Positions 18,008 through 27,048 of a stretch of DNA of 64,000 bases are shown here, one piece after another. The stretch's first letter is position 1. Every line of letters starts with the position of its first letter. The notes under the pieces were generated by a model. That model was given only the letters and a program-made list of their open reading frames with translations. It did no database searches and was not told where the DNA came from. A program made the translations under genes and the position numbers. The DNA is from Pseudarthrobacter sp. BIM B-2242 (lineage in GTDB: Bacteria; Actinomycetota; Actinomycetes; Actinomycetales; Micrococcaceae), in NCBI RefSeq assembly GCF_014764445.1, contig NZ_CP061721.1, positions 2,604,001 to 2,668,000 of the forward strand, in the 5' to 3' direction.

Positions 18008-19579
18008 TCAGCGGTTGACGGTCAGCTGGGCAAGCAGCTCGGGTCCGCGGGCGTCAAGCCACTTTCCGCCCAGGCGGATGCCGGCACCGAACAGGGCCAG
18101 CCCCAGTACCAGGCCAACTGCCAGGTTTGCCCATCCGAAGACGGGATTCCCGGTGACCGTCTGCGCAATGAACAGTGCCACTTCGGGCAGGACCAGCAGG
18201 GTCAGGATGCCCATACCGGCAAACTGGACCGCAAGGGTCTGCCCTACATTCCCCGGGGGTTTCTTGAACGGGCTGTCGCCGGGCAACGGAACGGCCACCG
18301 TGTAGCGGGCGGACACCACAGAGGACAGGCCCAGCCCGGTGAACAGGATGCCCAGGCTCAGTCCCAGCTGGCCGGGCAGGGCCTCCCAACCGCCGGTGAA
18401 GAAGTACTGGCCCACGGCGAAGATCAGGACCACGGGCAGTCCGAGGGCCAGGCATGCCAGCGCCCGACCCAGCCGGTCGTCAACGCCGCGGACTCCCGAG
18501 GCCACGTGCAGCGCGAATGCCGTGTTGTCATAGGAGACGTCCGCGGAGATGGACCATGCCAGCAGGAAGGCAGCCAGCGGTGCCGCGACAGCCAGCATGC
18601 CGAAATCACCGGACTGGCTGCCCTGGAAGACCAAGAGGAAAGGCAGCAGCGGCACCACAACGAGCGACCCGGAATAGCGCGGATCGCGGAGCCAGTAGGT
18701 CAGCGACCGCGCCGTGACAGCACCGGCGGGGGTGGCCGGCAGGACGCCGAACAAGCCCAGCTTGCCGCCCTTGCGGCTGCCGCTGCCTGAGTAAGGCGGG
18801 TTGACCAGGGCCCGTTCAAGGAGCAGTTTCCAGCACCATGCCAGGACTGCGAGTGTTGCGGCGGCGACCAGAAGTTTCAGTGCTGCCGCTCCGGGACGCC
18901 CGGCAGCCAGGTCACCGCCGAGGGACCAGGTGGCACCCAGGGGCGTCCAGGACACGGTTGCCGCCAGCTTCGGCAGGAAACCGGCCGAGGCAGAAATGCC
19001 TTGCCACACGCCGGCCACTATCGGTCCCATCAGGACCAGCGGGATCATAAATGCGATGGCGCTGACGTCCTTGAACCGCCGTGACGATGCCAGGCTGGCG
19101 GTGGCTGTGGTGACCACCTTGGACAGGACAATGCATGTCAGGACGCCGACGGCGGCACCCACCAGGGCGCCGGCCGCGGGAAGGGGTCCCCGGGCCCAGG
19201 TCCACACGGTGGCAAGCGCCGCGAGCGCGGTGGCCAGGCCGGGGATGCCGATCAGCCCGCCGAGGGCAAGCCCTGTGAGGAGTTGGCGCATGGGTATGGC
19301 GAAGGTTGTAAAACGGGCGGGGTCCAGAGTCAGGTCCGTGGCGGACGCGACCACCGGAATGAGGCCCCAGCCCAGGAGGGCCGCAGAACCTCCCAGCACC
19401 ACCGCAGTGTGGGCCAGCTCCGGATCCGCGGTGCGCAGCAGGACCAGGGCAACCACCAGCGCGCCGACGATGCCCAGGGCATACAGCCCGCCCAAAGCCA
19501 GGCCCACCAGCTGCCACGGGCTCCGGCGCAGGCCGTTGCGAAGAAGGACCAGCTTCAGCCTTAGAAGGTGCGCAACCAT
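18008..19579 (-). CDS. ABC transporter permease, ABC-2 like
   Basis: A 523-residue polytopic membrane protein with roughly twelve hydrophobic segments, Gly/Ala/Leu-rich, and no soluble domain. It overlaps the upstream ATPase gene by 19 bp, so the two form an exporter-type ABC system. The cargo cannot be predicted. The internal order of hydrophobic segments suggests two related halves in one chain, which would let one permease pair with an ATPase dimer; that is inference. Confidence 0.85.
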   Translation of the reverse strand: MVAHLLRLKLVLLRNGLRRSPWQLVGLALGGLYALGIVGALVVALVLLRTADPELAHTAVVLGGSAALLGWGLIPVVASATDLTLDPARFTTFAIPMRQLLTGLALGGLIGIPGLATALAALATVWTWARGPLPAAGALVGAAVGVLTCIVLSKVVTTATASLASSRRFKDVSAIAFMIPLVLMGPIVAGVWQGISASAGFLPKLAATVSWTPLGATWSLGGDLAAGRPGAAALKLLVAAATLAVLAWCWKLLLERALVNPPYSGSGSRKGGKLGLFGVLPATPAGAVTARSLTYWLRDPRYSGSLVVVPLLPFLLVFQGSQSGDFGMLAVAAPLAAFLLAWSISADVSYDNTAFALHVASGVRGVDDRLGRALACLALGLPVVLIFAVGQYFFTGGWEALPGQLGLSLGILFTGLGLSSVVSARYTVAVPLPGDSPFKKPPGNVGQTLAVQFAGMGILTLLVLPEVALFIAQTVTGNPVFGWANLAVGLVLGLALFGAGIRLGGKWLDARGPELLAQLTVNR

Positions 19580-20355
19580 TCCAGGCCTTCCGTGTGATTC
19601 CGTCCGCCTACGAGCTGGACGAACTTTTCCTCCAGGGAAGCACCGGCGCGGACTTCATCCACGGTCCCGGCAGCAAGCAGCCTGCCGCCCGCCACCACGG
19701 CCACGTGGTCGCACATCCGCTGGACCAGGTCCATCACGTGACTGGAAACGATCACGGTGCCGCCGGAGGACACATAGCTGTCCAGAATGGACCGGATGTT
19801 GGCCGCGGAGATGGGGTCAACGGCTTCGAAGGGTTCATCGAGGACCAGCAGCCGCGGAGCATGGATCAGCGCCGAGGCCAGGGCGATCTTTTTGGTCATG
19901 CCGGCCGAATAGTCGACCACCAGCTTTCCGGCGTCCTGCGACAGGTCAAGGGCTGAGAGCAACTCCGCTACGCGGGATGCCACCACGTCCTTGTCCATGC
20001 CGCGCAGCAGGCCGGCGTAGGTAACCAGTTGCTCGCCCGTGAGCCGGTCAAAGAGCCTGACTCCGTCCGGGAGGATGCCCATCAGCTTCTTCGCCTCCAG
20101 CGGCCTGGCCCAGACGTCCACACCGTGCACAACGGCTGTGCCGAAGTCCGGCCGCAGCAGGCCGGTGGCCATCGACAGGGTGGTGGTCTTGCCGGCGCCA
20201 TTGGGCCCAACGATGCCGTAGAACGAACCTGCCGGGACATCCAGGCTGAGTCCGTCGACCGCGATTTTTTCGCCAAACCGCTTTGCGAGGCCGCGGATGG
20301 ACAGGGCTGGGACGGGGGCGGCGGGTGGCACCGGCCCGGGTTGCGGAGCAGTCAT
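19561..20355 (-). CDS. ABC transporter ATP-binding protein
   Basis: A 264-residue ABC ATPase of the ABC-2/DrrA type with Walker A GPNGAGKTT, Walker B LLVLDEPF and the H-loop SSHVMD. The signature sequence reads YSAGMTKK where LSGGQ is usual, a variant seen in some ABC-2 exporters. A Pro/Ala-rich N-terminal lead of ~17 residues precedes the domain. ATG 20355 follows TAGGCT by 6 nt. Paired with the overlapping permease gene downstream. Confidence 0.93.
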   Translation of the reverse strand: MTAPQPGPVPPAAPVPALSIRGLAKRFGEKIAVDGLSLDVPAGSFYGIVGPNGAGKTTTLSMATGLLRPDFGTAVVHGVDVWARPLEAKKLMGILPDGVRLFDRLTGEQLVTYAGLLRGMDKDVVASRVAELLSALDLSQDAGKLVVDYSAGMTKKIALASALIHAPRLLVLDEPFEAVDPISAANIRSILDSYVSSGGTVIVSSHVMDLVQRMCDHVAVVAGGRLLAAGTVDEVRAGASLEEKFVQLVGGRNHTEGLEWLRTF

Positions 20356-20361
20356 AACGCC

Positions 20362-20367
20362 AGCCTA
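20362..20367 (-). promoter_or_regulatory. -10 box of ABC transporter operon, leaderless type
   Basis: TAGGCT on the minus strand, 6 nt, then ATG at 20355. Confidence 0.55.
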
Positions 20368-20452
20368 GTCCTGCCCCTCCGCCGGCGGGGTCCTCCCGCA
20401 GGAGTAGGGCCAAAGGCTTACCCGCCCTGTCAGCGCGCCGGGCCGAATGTTC

Positions 20453-20764
20453 CTACTGCACCTTACGGATGCGGATGGGCCCCTTGGCCGTGGAGGGGTC
20501 AATCACCGAACCACCCTGGGTGATCTGGACCTCGCCCGCATCAACGAGCCGCCTCGCGGCCCTCCGGGCGGGCTCCATCAGATCACGCCATGTCTCCCCG
20601 CCGACAGCACGAGCGGCATCCGAAGGGCAGATGGTGGACGTTGCGGCCCTGGCTGCCAGGAGTTCCAGGATGGTCGTTCCCAACTGCTTGTCGATCTTGC
20701 CGGGAGCCTTTCCGCCGTGATTGTCACCAGGGGTCTGCGCCACGTCGTGCCGTCGGTGGACCAT
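20453..20764 (-). CDS. DUF3253 small protein
   Basis: A protein of about 100 residues, with the DUF3253-like core ILELLAARAATSTICPSDAARAVGG followed by ARRLVDAGEVQITQGG split across one winged-helix-sized domain. The shape (helices then a basic beta hairpin) suggests a small winged-helix fold, possibly nucleic-acid binding. The exact start is unsure: ATG 20764 has no clear ribosome site, but it lies just after the stop of the upstream flavin oxidoreductase gene and may be coupled to it. Confidence 0.75.
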   Translation of the reverse strand: MVHRRHDVAQTPGDNHGGKAPGKIDKQLGTTILELLAARAATSTICPSDAARAVGGETWRDLMEPARRAARRLVDAGEVQITQGGSVIDPSTAKGPIRIRKVQ

Positions 20765-20769
20765 GGCCG

Positions 20770-21867
20770 TCAGAACGAATGCCGCGGTACGGCACGTTCA
20801 TACTGGGGCGCCCACGTGATGTCGTGGCCCAGTTCGAACGCCGCCCGCAGCCACCAGTGCGGATCCCGGAGCGCGGCACGGGCAATAAACACGCCGTCGG
20901 CCTGGGCAGTGGCAACGGCGTGTTCCGCCTGTCCTGCAGAGGTCAGCAGGCCCACGGTTCCCGTCGGCACACCGGTTTCGCGGCGGATCCGCGCAGAGAA
21001 GCCGGTCTGGTAGCCGGGACCGGGCTTGATGTCCTGATGGGCCACGGCGCCCCCGCTGGAGACGTCAATGAGGTCCACGCCGTGTTCCCGGGCCTCCCTG
21101 GCAAGACGAACCGAAGCCGCAATGTCGATCCCGTTCTCCGCCCAGTCGGTGGCTGAAATCCGTAGGAGCAGCGGCATACCCTCAGGGATGGCGTTGCGGA
21201 CGGCATCAACCACGGCCAGCATAAGCCGGTTCCGCCCCGCCTCATCCCCGCCCCAGGAGTCGGCGCGGGTGTTGATCAACGGGCTCTGGAACTGGTGCAG
21301 CAGGTATCCGTGCGCACCGTGGATTTCCACGGTGTCGAATCCTGCGTCGACTGCCCGCACCGCGGCGGCGGCAAAGTCGGCGATGACGTCCTGGATCTGT
21401 TCCCCCGACATTGCGGCCGGTTCGGCGTAGCCATCGAACGCCGACGCGGAAGGGCCCACGGTGGTCCAGCCGCCGTCGGAGCCGGGCACGGTCCCGCGCT
21501 GCCCGGAGAACGGCCAGTACGTGGACGCTTTGCGGCCCGCGTGTGCCAGCTGGACGCCGATCTTCGCGTTCGCGGCACCGTGCCGGTGCACAAAGGACGT
21601 GATGCGTGCCCAGGCCTCGGCCTGGTCGTCGTTGTAGAGCCCGGCGTCCCGCGGACTGATCCGGCCGGCCGCATTCACGGCAGCGGCCTCGGTGAGGATC
21701 AGGGCTGCGCCCCCGGCGGCGAAGGAACCCAGGTGCATCAGGTGCCAGTCGTTCGGGACCCCCGGGGCGGCGTCGGGATCGCAGCTGTACTGACACATCG
21801 GCGATACCCAGCCGCGGTGCGTCAGCTCAAGCGAACGGAGCGTCAGCGGCTGGAACAGCGCCGACAT
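20770..21867 (-). CDS. Old yellow enzyme family NADH:flavin oxidoreductase (YqjM-like)
   Basis: A 365-residue FMN-dependent ene-reductase with a TIM-barrel pattern. The thermophilic-like/YqjM subgroup is indicated by SPMCQYS (a Cys near the FMN), QLAHAGRKAS, EIHGAHGYLLHQF, and LINTRADSWGGD. These enzymes reduce activated C=C bonds and detoxify electrophiles. The physiological substrate is unknown. The start overlaps the upstream thioredoxin-TPR gene stop as TAATG. Confidence 0.93.
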   Translation of the reverse strand: MSALFQPLTLRSLELTHRGWVSPMCQYSCDPDAAPGVPNDWHLMHLGSFAAGGAALILTEAAAVNAAGRISPRDAGLYNDDQAEAWARITSFVHRHGAANAKIGVQLAHAGRKASTYWPFSGQRGTVPGSDGGWTTVGPSASAFDGYAEPAAMSGEQIQDVIADFAAAAVRAVDAGFDTVEIHGAHGYLLHQFQSPLINTRADSWGGDEAGRNRLMLAVVDAVRNAIPEGMPLLLRISATDWAENGIDIAASVRLAREAREHGVDLIDVSSGGAVAHQDIKPGPGYQTGFSARIRRETGVPTGTVGLLTSAGQAEHAVATAQADGVFIARAALRDPHWWLRAAFELGHDITWAPQYERAVPRHSF

Positions 21868-22889
21868 TAAAACAGGACCCTGGCCAAAGCCTGCCGGGCC
21901 TTCGCCACGCGGTCGTCGTGCGTGCCCACAACGTCAAAGAGTTCCAGGAGCCGTACCCGGGCCGTCTCCCGCTCCGGACCGAAGTTCCGTCCGATGAAGC
22001 TGACCACACGGTTCAGGGCGTCCTCCACATGTCCGCCCGCCACGTCCAGGTCTGCCACACCCAACTGGGCGTCAAGGTTATCGGGTTCGTTGGCGGCGAG
22101 CGTGCGCAGCGCTTCGGATTCCTGCGCAGACAGCGGCTGGAGCCGGGCCATGAGCTCCACCTGCGCCAGGCCGGCCTTAGCCTCGGTATCCGCGGGCATT
22201 TCCAGCAGCGCCTGGCGGTAAGCCACAGCAGCTGCCTCGTAATCCCCCGCTTCGATGGCGTCGAAGGCCGCCTGGTGCAGGGGCGGAAGGGGCGCAGGTT
22301 CCGTGTCCTGCGGGGCGGCGCCGCCGAGGCTGCCCGTAACGCCGTTCGCAGCGGCTACTTTCAGCAGTTCATCCAGCAGGGGGCGGATCTGGGCTTCATC
22401 TGCGCCGCCTTGGAAGAGCGGGACCGGCTGGCCCTTGACCACGGCCACCGCCGTAGGTACGGCCTGCACCTGGAAGGCCTGGGCCAGCTGCGGGAAGGCA
22501 TCGATGTCCGCGGCGCCCAGCACCAGGCGGCCGCCGAAGCTGTTGATCACCCGTTCCAGTGAGTCCACCATCGCGGCGGATTCCGGCGAATAGGCGGCCC
22601 ATAGCGCGAATACCACCGGGACCTGGGCCGAAAGCTCCACAAGCTCCTGGAAGTTTCCTTCGGTGACGTTGACCCGCAGCGGTGCGGTGCCGGCGTCGGC
22701 CTCTCCGGCGGCGGCTGTTCCGTTGGGAGCAGCCCCGTTGGCGGCACCGGGGCCGGCAGGAGCCGGCGGGTTGCCGGCGGCCCCCGGGGGCGCCTGGCGC
22801 TGTTTGAGGGATGAAAGGTCGACGGCGCCACGCAGGTTAAGCAGGCTGGCAGCGGCTGGAGGGACTGGGCGGGAAGCTGGCGAACTCAT
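21867..22889 (-). CDS. Thioredoxin-fold/TPR co-chaperone (CnoX/YbbN-like)
   Basis: A 340-residue protein with an Ala/Pro-rich lead (to ~80), a thioredoxin fold, then TPR-like helices with AxxL repeats after ~200. The usual CxxC site is replaced by YSPES, so it should be redox-inactive. This resembles YbbN/CnoX, which acts as a holdase feeding GroEL/DnaK under oxidative chlorine stress. ATG 22889 follows TAGAGT by 7 nt; six upstream codons in frame are discarded. It is coupled to the OYE gene, which hints at a shared electrophile or oxidant-stress role. Confidence 0.85.
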   Translation of the reverse strand: MSSPASRPVPPAAASLLNLRGAVDLSSLKQRQAPPGAAGNPPAPAGPGAANGAAPNGTAAAGEADAGTAPLRVNVTEGNFQELVELSAQVPVVFALWAAYSPESAAMVDSLERVINSFGGRLVLGAADIDAFPQLAQAFQVQAVPTAVAVVKGQPVPLFQGGADEAQIRPLLDELLKVAAANGVTGSLGGAAPQDTEPAPLPPLHQAAFDAIEAGDYEAAAVAYRQALLEMPADTEAKAGLAQVELMARLQPLSAQESEALRTLAANEPDNLDAQLGVADLDVAGGHVEDALNRVVSFIGRNFGPERETARVRLLELFDVVGTHDDRVAKARQALARVLF

Positions 22890-22896
22890 GCTTTCC

Positions 22897-22902
22897 ACTC
22901 TA
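22897..22902 (-). promoter_or_regulatory. -10 box of thioredoxin-TPR gene, leaderless type
   Basis: TAGAGT on the minus strand, 7 nt, then ATG at 22889. Confidence 0.6.
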
Positions 22903-22946
22903 GCCACTCCGGCCGCTGCCAGGAGTACTGAATAACGCTTCCGGGG

Positions 22947-24653
22947 CTACTTGAAGCTTGCCCCCACCAGGCCGCGGGTTGCCGCGACCAGCTTTATGGG
23001 GTCCGTGGATCCGGTCGGCGGCACGTAAACGGCCATCGATTCGGCAAAGTTCAGCACCATGCCTGTGGTGGATTCCTTACCGCCGGCGAGCGCTGCGGCG
23101 TCGTCTCCGATGGTGAGCTTGTCGCCGGAAGCCTTGGGCGTGCCGTCAAACCCGAAGTTGATCCGGCCCATCACCAGCGCTCCGCCGTCGGCCGTGCGGA
23201 ATACCACGGTGCTTTCCGGCACCACGTTGTGGGTGAAGGAGAAGTTGCCGTTGGCACCGGAGGCCACCACCTCAGCCTGGTAGGACAGGGTGTCAGAGAT
23301 GTACGGCGAGGATGCGCCTTCGACGATTTTGTCCTTGAAACTGGACTCTGGGTTGGTCAGGCGGTCGGCCAGGCCGGCGAGGGCTTCTTCGCCGCTGTAC
23401 AGCAGGCCCTCTTTGTTGCTGGCGGCCAGTGTCTGGGTTCCGTCCCGGTCGATGGCGGGGAAGGTGGTTCCGGGCTGCAGCGGGGTGGTTTCGGTCAGCT
23501 TGTAGTTCTCCCGCGCGGAAGGCTGGACCAGGGTGAGCAGCTGCGGCACCACGTTGCCGTCACCCTGCGTCACGGCCAGGACCGAGCGGGGCCAGCTGCG
23601 GTCGCTGGTGACCACTGTGGTGAGGAGCTTCGTGGAACGGACGGGCATCCGGGCTTCGTACGTCCCCACCTGGGAACGGATCTTGTAGTTCTGCGTGCGG
23701 ACCTCAAGTTCGGTCCCGCCCACGCGGTCGGCGAGTTTGGCAGCATCCTTGGCGGCGTCGCCGGCGTCCGTTGCGCTGGAGACCTGCTCAAGGACCCGGC
23801 GGAACTGGGCGTCCAGGAGGACCGGCGATGACGCCTCGGCCGGGGCGGCGGCCGATTCCGTGGGCGGAGCCGGCGCGGGGGTCGTGGCAGCGTTCGCCGG
23901 GGCGCCGGACACCGCCACCACGGCGGCGGTCACAGCGGCCGTGACAATGCCGCCCGAGGCCATGCCAAGACGGGAGGATGACTTGGCGTCAGCCTTCAGC
24001 CTGGCACGCTTTGCGAAGAGGCTCCCCTCGCCATCGCCTTCACCGTTGCGTTTGCGTGCGGAGAGCAGCGCCAGGGCAATGCCTGCGAGGATCAGCAGCC
24101 CGCCGATGACCATCAGGGGAACGGCCCACGGCGTGGAGGTGTCGTTCGGGAACGTCATGGAGACTGACGACGGTGCCGGCGCGGTGCCGTCGGCTGCCAG
24201 CAGCAGCGACCATTCGCCGTCGGCGGGAGGCGTCCACGCGTACTCCAGCTCACCGCTGGCAGTTTCGGTGGAAACCCAGAGGTCCGATCCGGAAGGATTC
24301 GGTGCGGTGGCCTCGCCATCGGCGCGCTCCACCACAAGGGCTTCCTTGTCCTCCGAAACGCCGGTGACGGTGTTATGGGCGGTCTGGCCTACCCAGGCCT
24401 CCACGTCATCGGGACGGCCTACGGCAAGCAGGAAATTCCCGTCGCCCTCAACATTGATCTTCACCGTTCCGCCTTGCGCTGTACGCAGGGACTGGTCGAT
24501 GACGGTCAGTGGCGCCGCGGCAGCATCTGTAGGAGCCGAGGCCGTGAAGGTGGCGGACGGAGCCCAGATGGTCTTCTGGCCGATACCGGCAAAAAGTGTC
24601 AGGAGGCCGAGCAGCACGAGTGCGACTGCAGTCTTGAAACGCAAAGGAAACAC
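22947..24653 (-). CDS. Unassigned membrane/secreted protein with an internal signal-like segment
   Basis: A 568-residue protein that I cannot place in a named family with confidence. There are three hydrophobic stretches: an N-terminal signal/anchor (~8-28), a middle helix (~180-203) followed by a very basic stretch, and a third (~238-258) ending in APANAAT, like a signal-peptidase site. Between the first two is a ~150-residue beta-rich exported domain. After the third is a Pro/Ala linker and a ~270-residue C-terminal domain. This looks like two exported domains joined through a cytoplasmic basic loop. The GTG start has no clear ribosome site. It is divergent from the AI-2E-family transporter gene. 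Confidence 0.8.
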   Translation of the reverse strand: MFPLRFKTAVALVLLGLLTLFAGIGQKTIWAPSATFTASAPTDAAAAPLTVIDQSLRTAQGGTVKINVEGDGNFLLAVGRPDDVEAWVGQTAHNTVTGVSEDKEALVVERADGEATAPNPSGSDLWVSTETASGELEYAWTPPADGEWSLLLAADGTAPAPSSVSMTFPNDTSTPWAVPLMVIGGLLILAGIALALLSARKRNGEGDGEGSLFAKRARLKADAKSSSRLGMASGGIVTAAVTAAVVAVSGAPANAATTPAPAPPTESAAAPAEASSPVLLDAQFRRVLEQVSSATDAGDAAKDAAKLADRVGGTELEVRTQNYKIRSQVGTYEARMPVRSTKLLTTVVTSDRSWPRSVLAVTQGDGNVVPQLLTLVQPSARENYKLTETTPLQPGTTFPAIDRDGTQTLAASNKEGLLYSGEEALAGLADRLTNPESSFKDKIVEGASSPYISDTLSYQAEVVASGANGNFSFTHNVVPESTVVFRTADGGALVMGRINFGFDGTPKASGDKLTIGDDAAALAGGKESTTGMVLNFAESMAVYVPPTGSTDPIKLVAATRGLVGASFK

Positions 24654-24791
24654 CTATCATCAGCGGGGGTTTGCTTTCAATGGTAACGGTTTTGTTACTA
24701 AAACCCCCGTTGGCGGGTTGCAGGACAGCACCGGAGGCAACACTTCGAGGCCTCTGCCGGCCGCCCTCGCTGCTGATGACAAGGCTGCTGA

Positions 24792-24797
24792 TAGTGT
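24792..24797 (+). promoter_or_regulatory. Possible -10 box for the AI-2E transporter transcript
   Basis: TAGTGT is followed by 5 nt and ATG at 24803, the start of a short leader frame. The spacing is one base shorter than in the clear leaderless genes of this window. Confidence 0.35.
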
Positions 24798-24802
24798 TTG
24801 CG

Positions 24803-24865
24803 ATGATCATCACACCCGCCCGCAAATGCGGCGCCACGCACGGAACAGGCTCCAGAATCCAGTGA
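24803..24865 (+). CDS. Possible 20-codon leader peptide upstream of AI-2E transporter
   Basis: An ATG placed 5 nt after TAGTGT opens a 20-codon frame. Its TGA overlaps the GTG of the transporter (GTGA). Such an overlap would couple translation, and the transporter GTG otherwise has no convincing Shine-Dalgarno sequence. Supported only by position; it could be chance. Confidence 0.3.
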   Translation: MIITPARKCGATHGTGSRIQ

Positions 24866-26169
24866 CTGACAAGACGGAAGAATCCTCCGCAGGACACGAA
24901 AATCACTCGGCCCCTGGCATTGCCCCATCCCTGTCCGCCGAGCCCGCGCCGGCCAAGCGCCGGGGCGCCGCCGCAACGGTTCTGGCCAAGGTTGTTAAGC
25001 GCCTGCGCCAGCCGCTGCCGGGTGCCCAGCCCCGGCTGCGTTTTGAATTTCCGCCGGAGTACAACCACGTAGAAGAGACGCCGGCCGACGACGGCGAGAC
25101 GGATGCACAGTTCGGCCGTCCCGGCCCGCAGATGTCCAGGCAGCACCCCCTTTATATGGGGTTCATGGGAACCGTGGGTGTGGGGCTGGCCTTGCTGGTC
25201 TACTGGATCGGCTCCAACACCACGCAACTGCTGCTGTGGATTGTTGCCGCCCTCTTTATTGCCCTGGGCCTGGAACCCGTAGTGGGCTGGCTGGAGAACC
25301 GGAAAATCCCCCGCCCGGTAGGCATCCTGGTCTCCGTGACGGTCCTGATCAGTGCTGTGGCCGGGTTCTTTGCCACACTCATCCCCACCATCGTCGGACA
25401 GGTCACCGAGATCGTGGAGCAGGCGCCCACCTGGGTGCGGGACTTCATCGACTCGGAGTTCTTCCGGACCGTTGATGACCAGTTCGGCGTGCGGGACCGG
25501 ATCAACGAGGAACTCGATAAATTCGTCAACAACCCCGAGGCCATGGGCGGGATTTTCGGCGGCGTGGTGGGTTTTGGTTCCACCCTGGCCAACGGACTCT
25601 TTGGCGCCCTGATTGTCCTGGTGCTGAGCCTGTACTTCCTGGCGGCCCTGCCGGCCATGAAAAAGTGGGGTTACCGGCTGGCGCCCCGCTCACGCCGCCG
25701 CCGCGTGGAAGCGCTGTCCGAGGAGATCACCCGGTCCGTGGGCAACTACGTCATCGGTCAGGCGTGCGTTGCCCTGTTGAATGCCACCTTCGCGTTTATT
25801 TTGATGTCCATTGTGGGCGTCCCCTTCGCCCTCCTGCTTGCCTTCGTGGTGGCCCTGCTGGCGTTCATTCCGCTGGTGGGCGGCATGATTGCGGGCATCG
25901 TGGTGCTCCTTGTCTCACTGACGGAGGGCTGGCAGACCGCGGCCATCTACGGGATCTGCTACTTCGCCTACCTGCAGTTCGAGGCGTACTTCGTCTCGCC
26001 CCGCATCATGCAGAAAGCCGTGGCCGTGCCCGGCGCCGTCGCGGTCATCTCCGTCATTGCCGGCGGCAGCCTGCTTGGTGTGCTGGGCGCCCTGATTGCC
26101 ATCCCCACCGCGGCCGCCATCCTGCTGCTGGTCAAAGAGATCTACATCGTGCGGCAGGACAAGCACTAA
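24862..26169 (+). CDS. AI-2E (TqsA/PerM) family transporter
   Basis: A protein of about 435 residues with a disordered, charged N-terminal ~95 residues, then eight or so membrane helices. The last ~180 residues carry the family pattern, including ALLAFIPLVGGMIAGIVV and LQFEAYFVSPRIMQKAV. Relatives export AI-2 or act as sodium/proton antiporters, so the substrate is open. GTG 24862 is chosen because the first non-shadow codons follow it. The longer upstream frame (to 23695) is antisense to the divergent gene. It ends 7 bp before the convergent hydrolase gene. Confidence 0.85.
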   Translation: MTDKTEESSAGHENHSAPGIAPSLSAEPAPAKRRGAAATVLAKVVKRLRQPLPGAQPRLRFEFPPEYNHVEETPADDGETDAQFGRPGPQMSRQHPLYMGFMGTVGVGLALLVYWIGSNTTQLLLWIVAALFIALGLEPVVGWLENRKIPRPVGILVSVTVLISAVAGFFATLIPTIVGQVTEIVEQAPTWVRDFIDSEFFRTVDDQFGVRDRINEELDKFVNNPEAMGGIFGGVVGFGSTLANGLFGALIVLVLSLYFLAALPAMKKWGYRLAPRSRRRRVEALSEEITRSVGNYVIGQACVALLNATFAFILMSIVGVPFALLLAFVVALLAFIPLVGGMIAGIVVLLVSLTEGWQTAAIYGICYFAYLQFEAYFVSPRIMQKAVAVPGAVAVISVIAGGSLLGVLGALIAIPTAAAILLLVKEIYIVRQDKH

Positions 26170-26176
26170 CCAACCA

Positions 26177-26974
26177 TCAGGCCGCTGACGCCACGGGGCC
26201 GTTCCATTCCGTCGGCAGGCCGTTGGGACCCGAACCTGCCTCGGTCACCTCATCCACGATCTCGTTGAGCGCCCGCGAAGCGTACTTCTCGCCCACCCAA
26301 AGGTGCTTGGCGCCGTCGACCCCCACTACCCGCGCCTGCGGCACCAGGCTGAAGCGTTCGGCCGCAGCGGCGGGCTGGAGGTAGTCATCGTGCTCCGGCA
26401 CCAGGACCGTCAGCGGCTTTCCCGCCTCCGCCCAAATCCGCAGGTGCGCATCGGTGGCCCGGTGAAGCGGGGGTGAGAGCAGCACTGCACCCTCAATCTG
26501 GCCCGCCACCGGCTCCGCCGCCCCGTACATCAGCGCAAGCTCGGTGCCGAAGGACCATCCCACCAGCCAGCGGTTGGGCAGTTGGCGTTCGACGGCGAAA
26601 CGCACGGCCGCCTCGACGTCCAGGCGTTCACCGATTCCCTCTTCAAACGCGCCCGCGCTGGTTCCCCGCGGCGATGCGGTTCCCCGGGTGTTGAAGCGGA
26701 GCACGGCCACCCCTGCCAGGGCGGGGAGCCGGTAGGACGCCTTCCGGTAGACATGGGAGTCCATAAACCCGCCGTGGGTCGGGAGGGGATGCAAGGTGAT
26801 CAGCGTCGCGGTAACGGGACCGGATTCCGGCACGGCCAGCTCACCGACCAGCCTGTGGCCGTCCTCCGTGTGGAGCTCGATATTTTCCCGCTTCGCCGGC
26901 AGGACCGTGGACGCGCGGATGGGTGACGGGCCCGAGGGCTGGCTGAATTTGTACGACGCCGGATCAAAAGTCAT
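26177..26974 (-). CDS. Alpha/beta hydrolase
   Basis: A 265-residue alpha/beta hydrolase with an oxyanion segment TLHPLPTHGG, a nucleophile elbow GWSFGTEL (GxSxG), an Asp region VLVPEHDDYLQP, and a His in DGAKHLWVGE. This arrangement matches dienelactone-hydrolase/peptidase S9-like small hydrolases. The substrate is unknown. I use the ATG at 26974, which follows TAAGCT by 7 nt. The long upstream frame overlaps the zinc protein gene and is a shadow. Confidence 0.9.
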   Translation of the reverse strand: MTFDPASYKFSQPSGPSPIRASTVLPAKRENIELHTEDGHRLVGELAVPESGPVTATLITLHPLPTHGGFMDSHVYRKASYRLPALAGVAVLRFNTRGTASPRGTSAGAFEEGIGERLDVEAAVRFAVERQLPNRWLVGWSFGTELALMYGAAEPVAGQIEGAVLLSPPLHRATDAHLRIWAEAGKPLTVLVPEHDDYLQPAAAAERFSLVPQARVVGVDGAKHLWVGEKYASRALNEIVDEVTEAGSGPNGLPTEWNGPVASAA

Positions 26975-26981
26975 GCCTGCC

Positions 26982-26987
26982 AGCTTA
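26982..26987 (-). promoter_or_regulatory. -10 box of alpha/beta hydrolase gene, leaderless type
   Basis: TAAGCT on the minus strand, 7 nt, then ATG at 26974. Confidence 0.55.
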
Positions 26988-27048
26988 GCGACTCCGCGCC
27001 GCCCCTGCCCTGCCCCGCAGCAGGTCGCTGCCCGGGTGGCGCGTGCCC

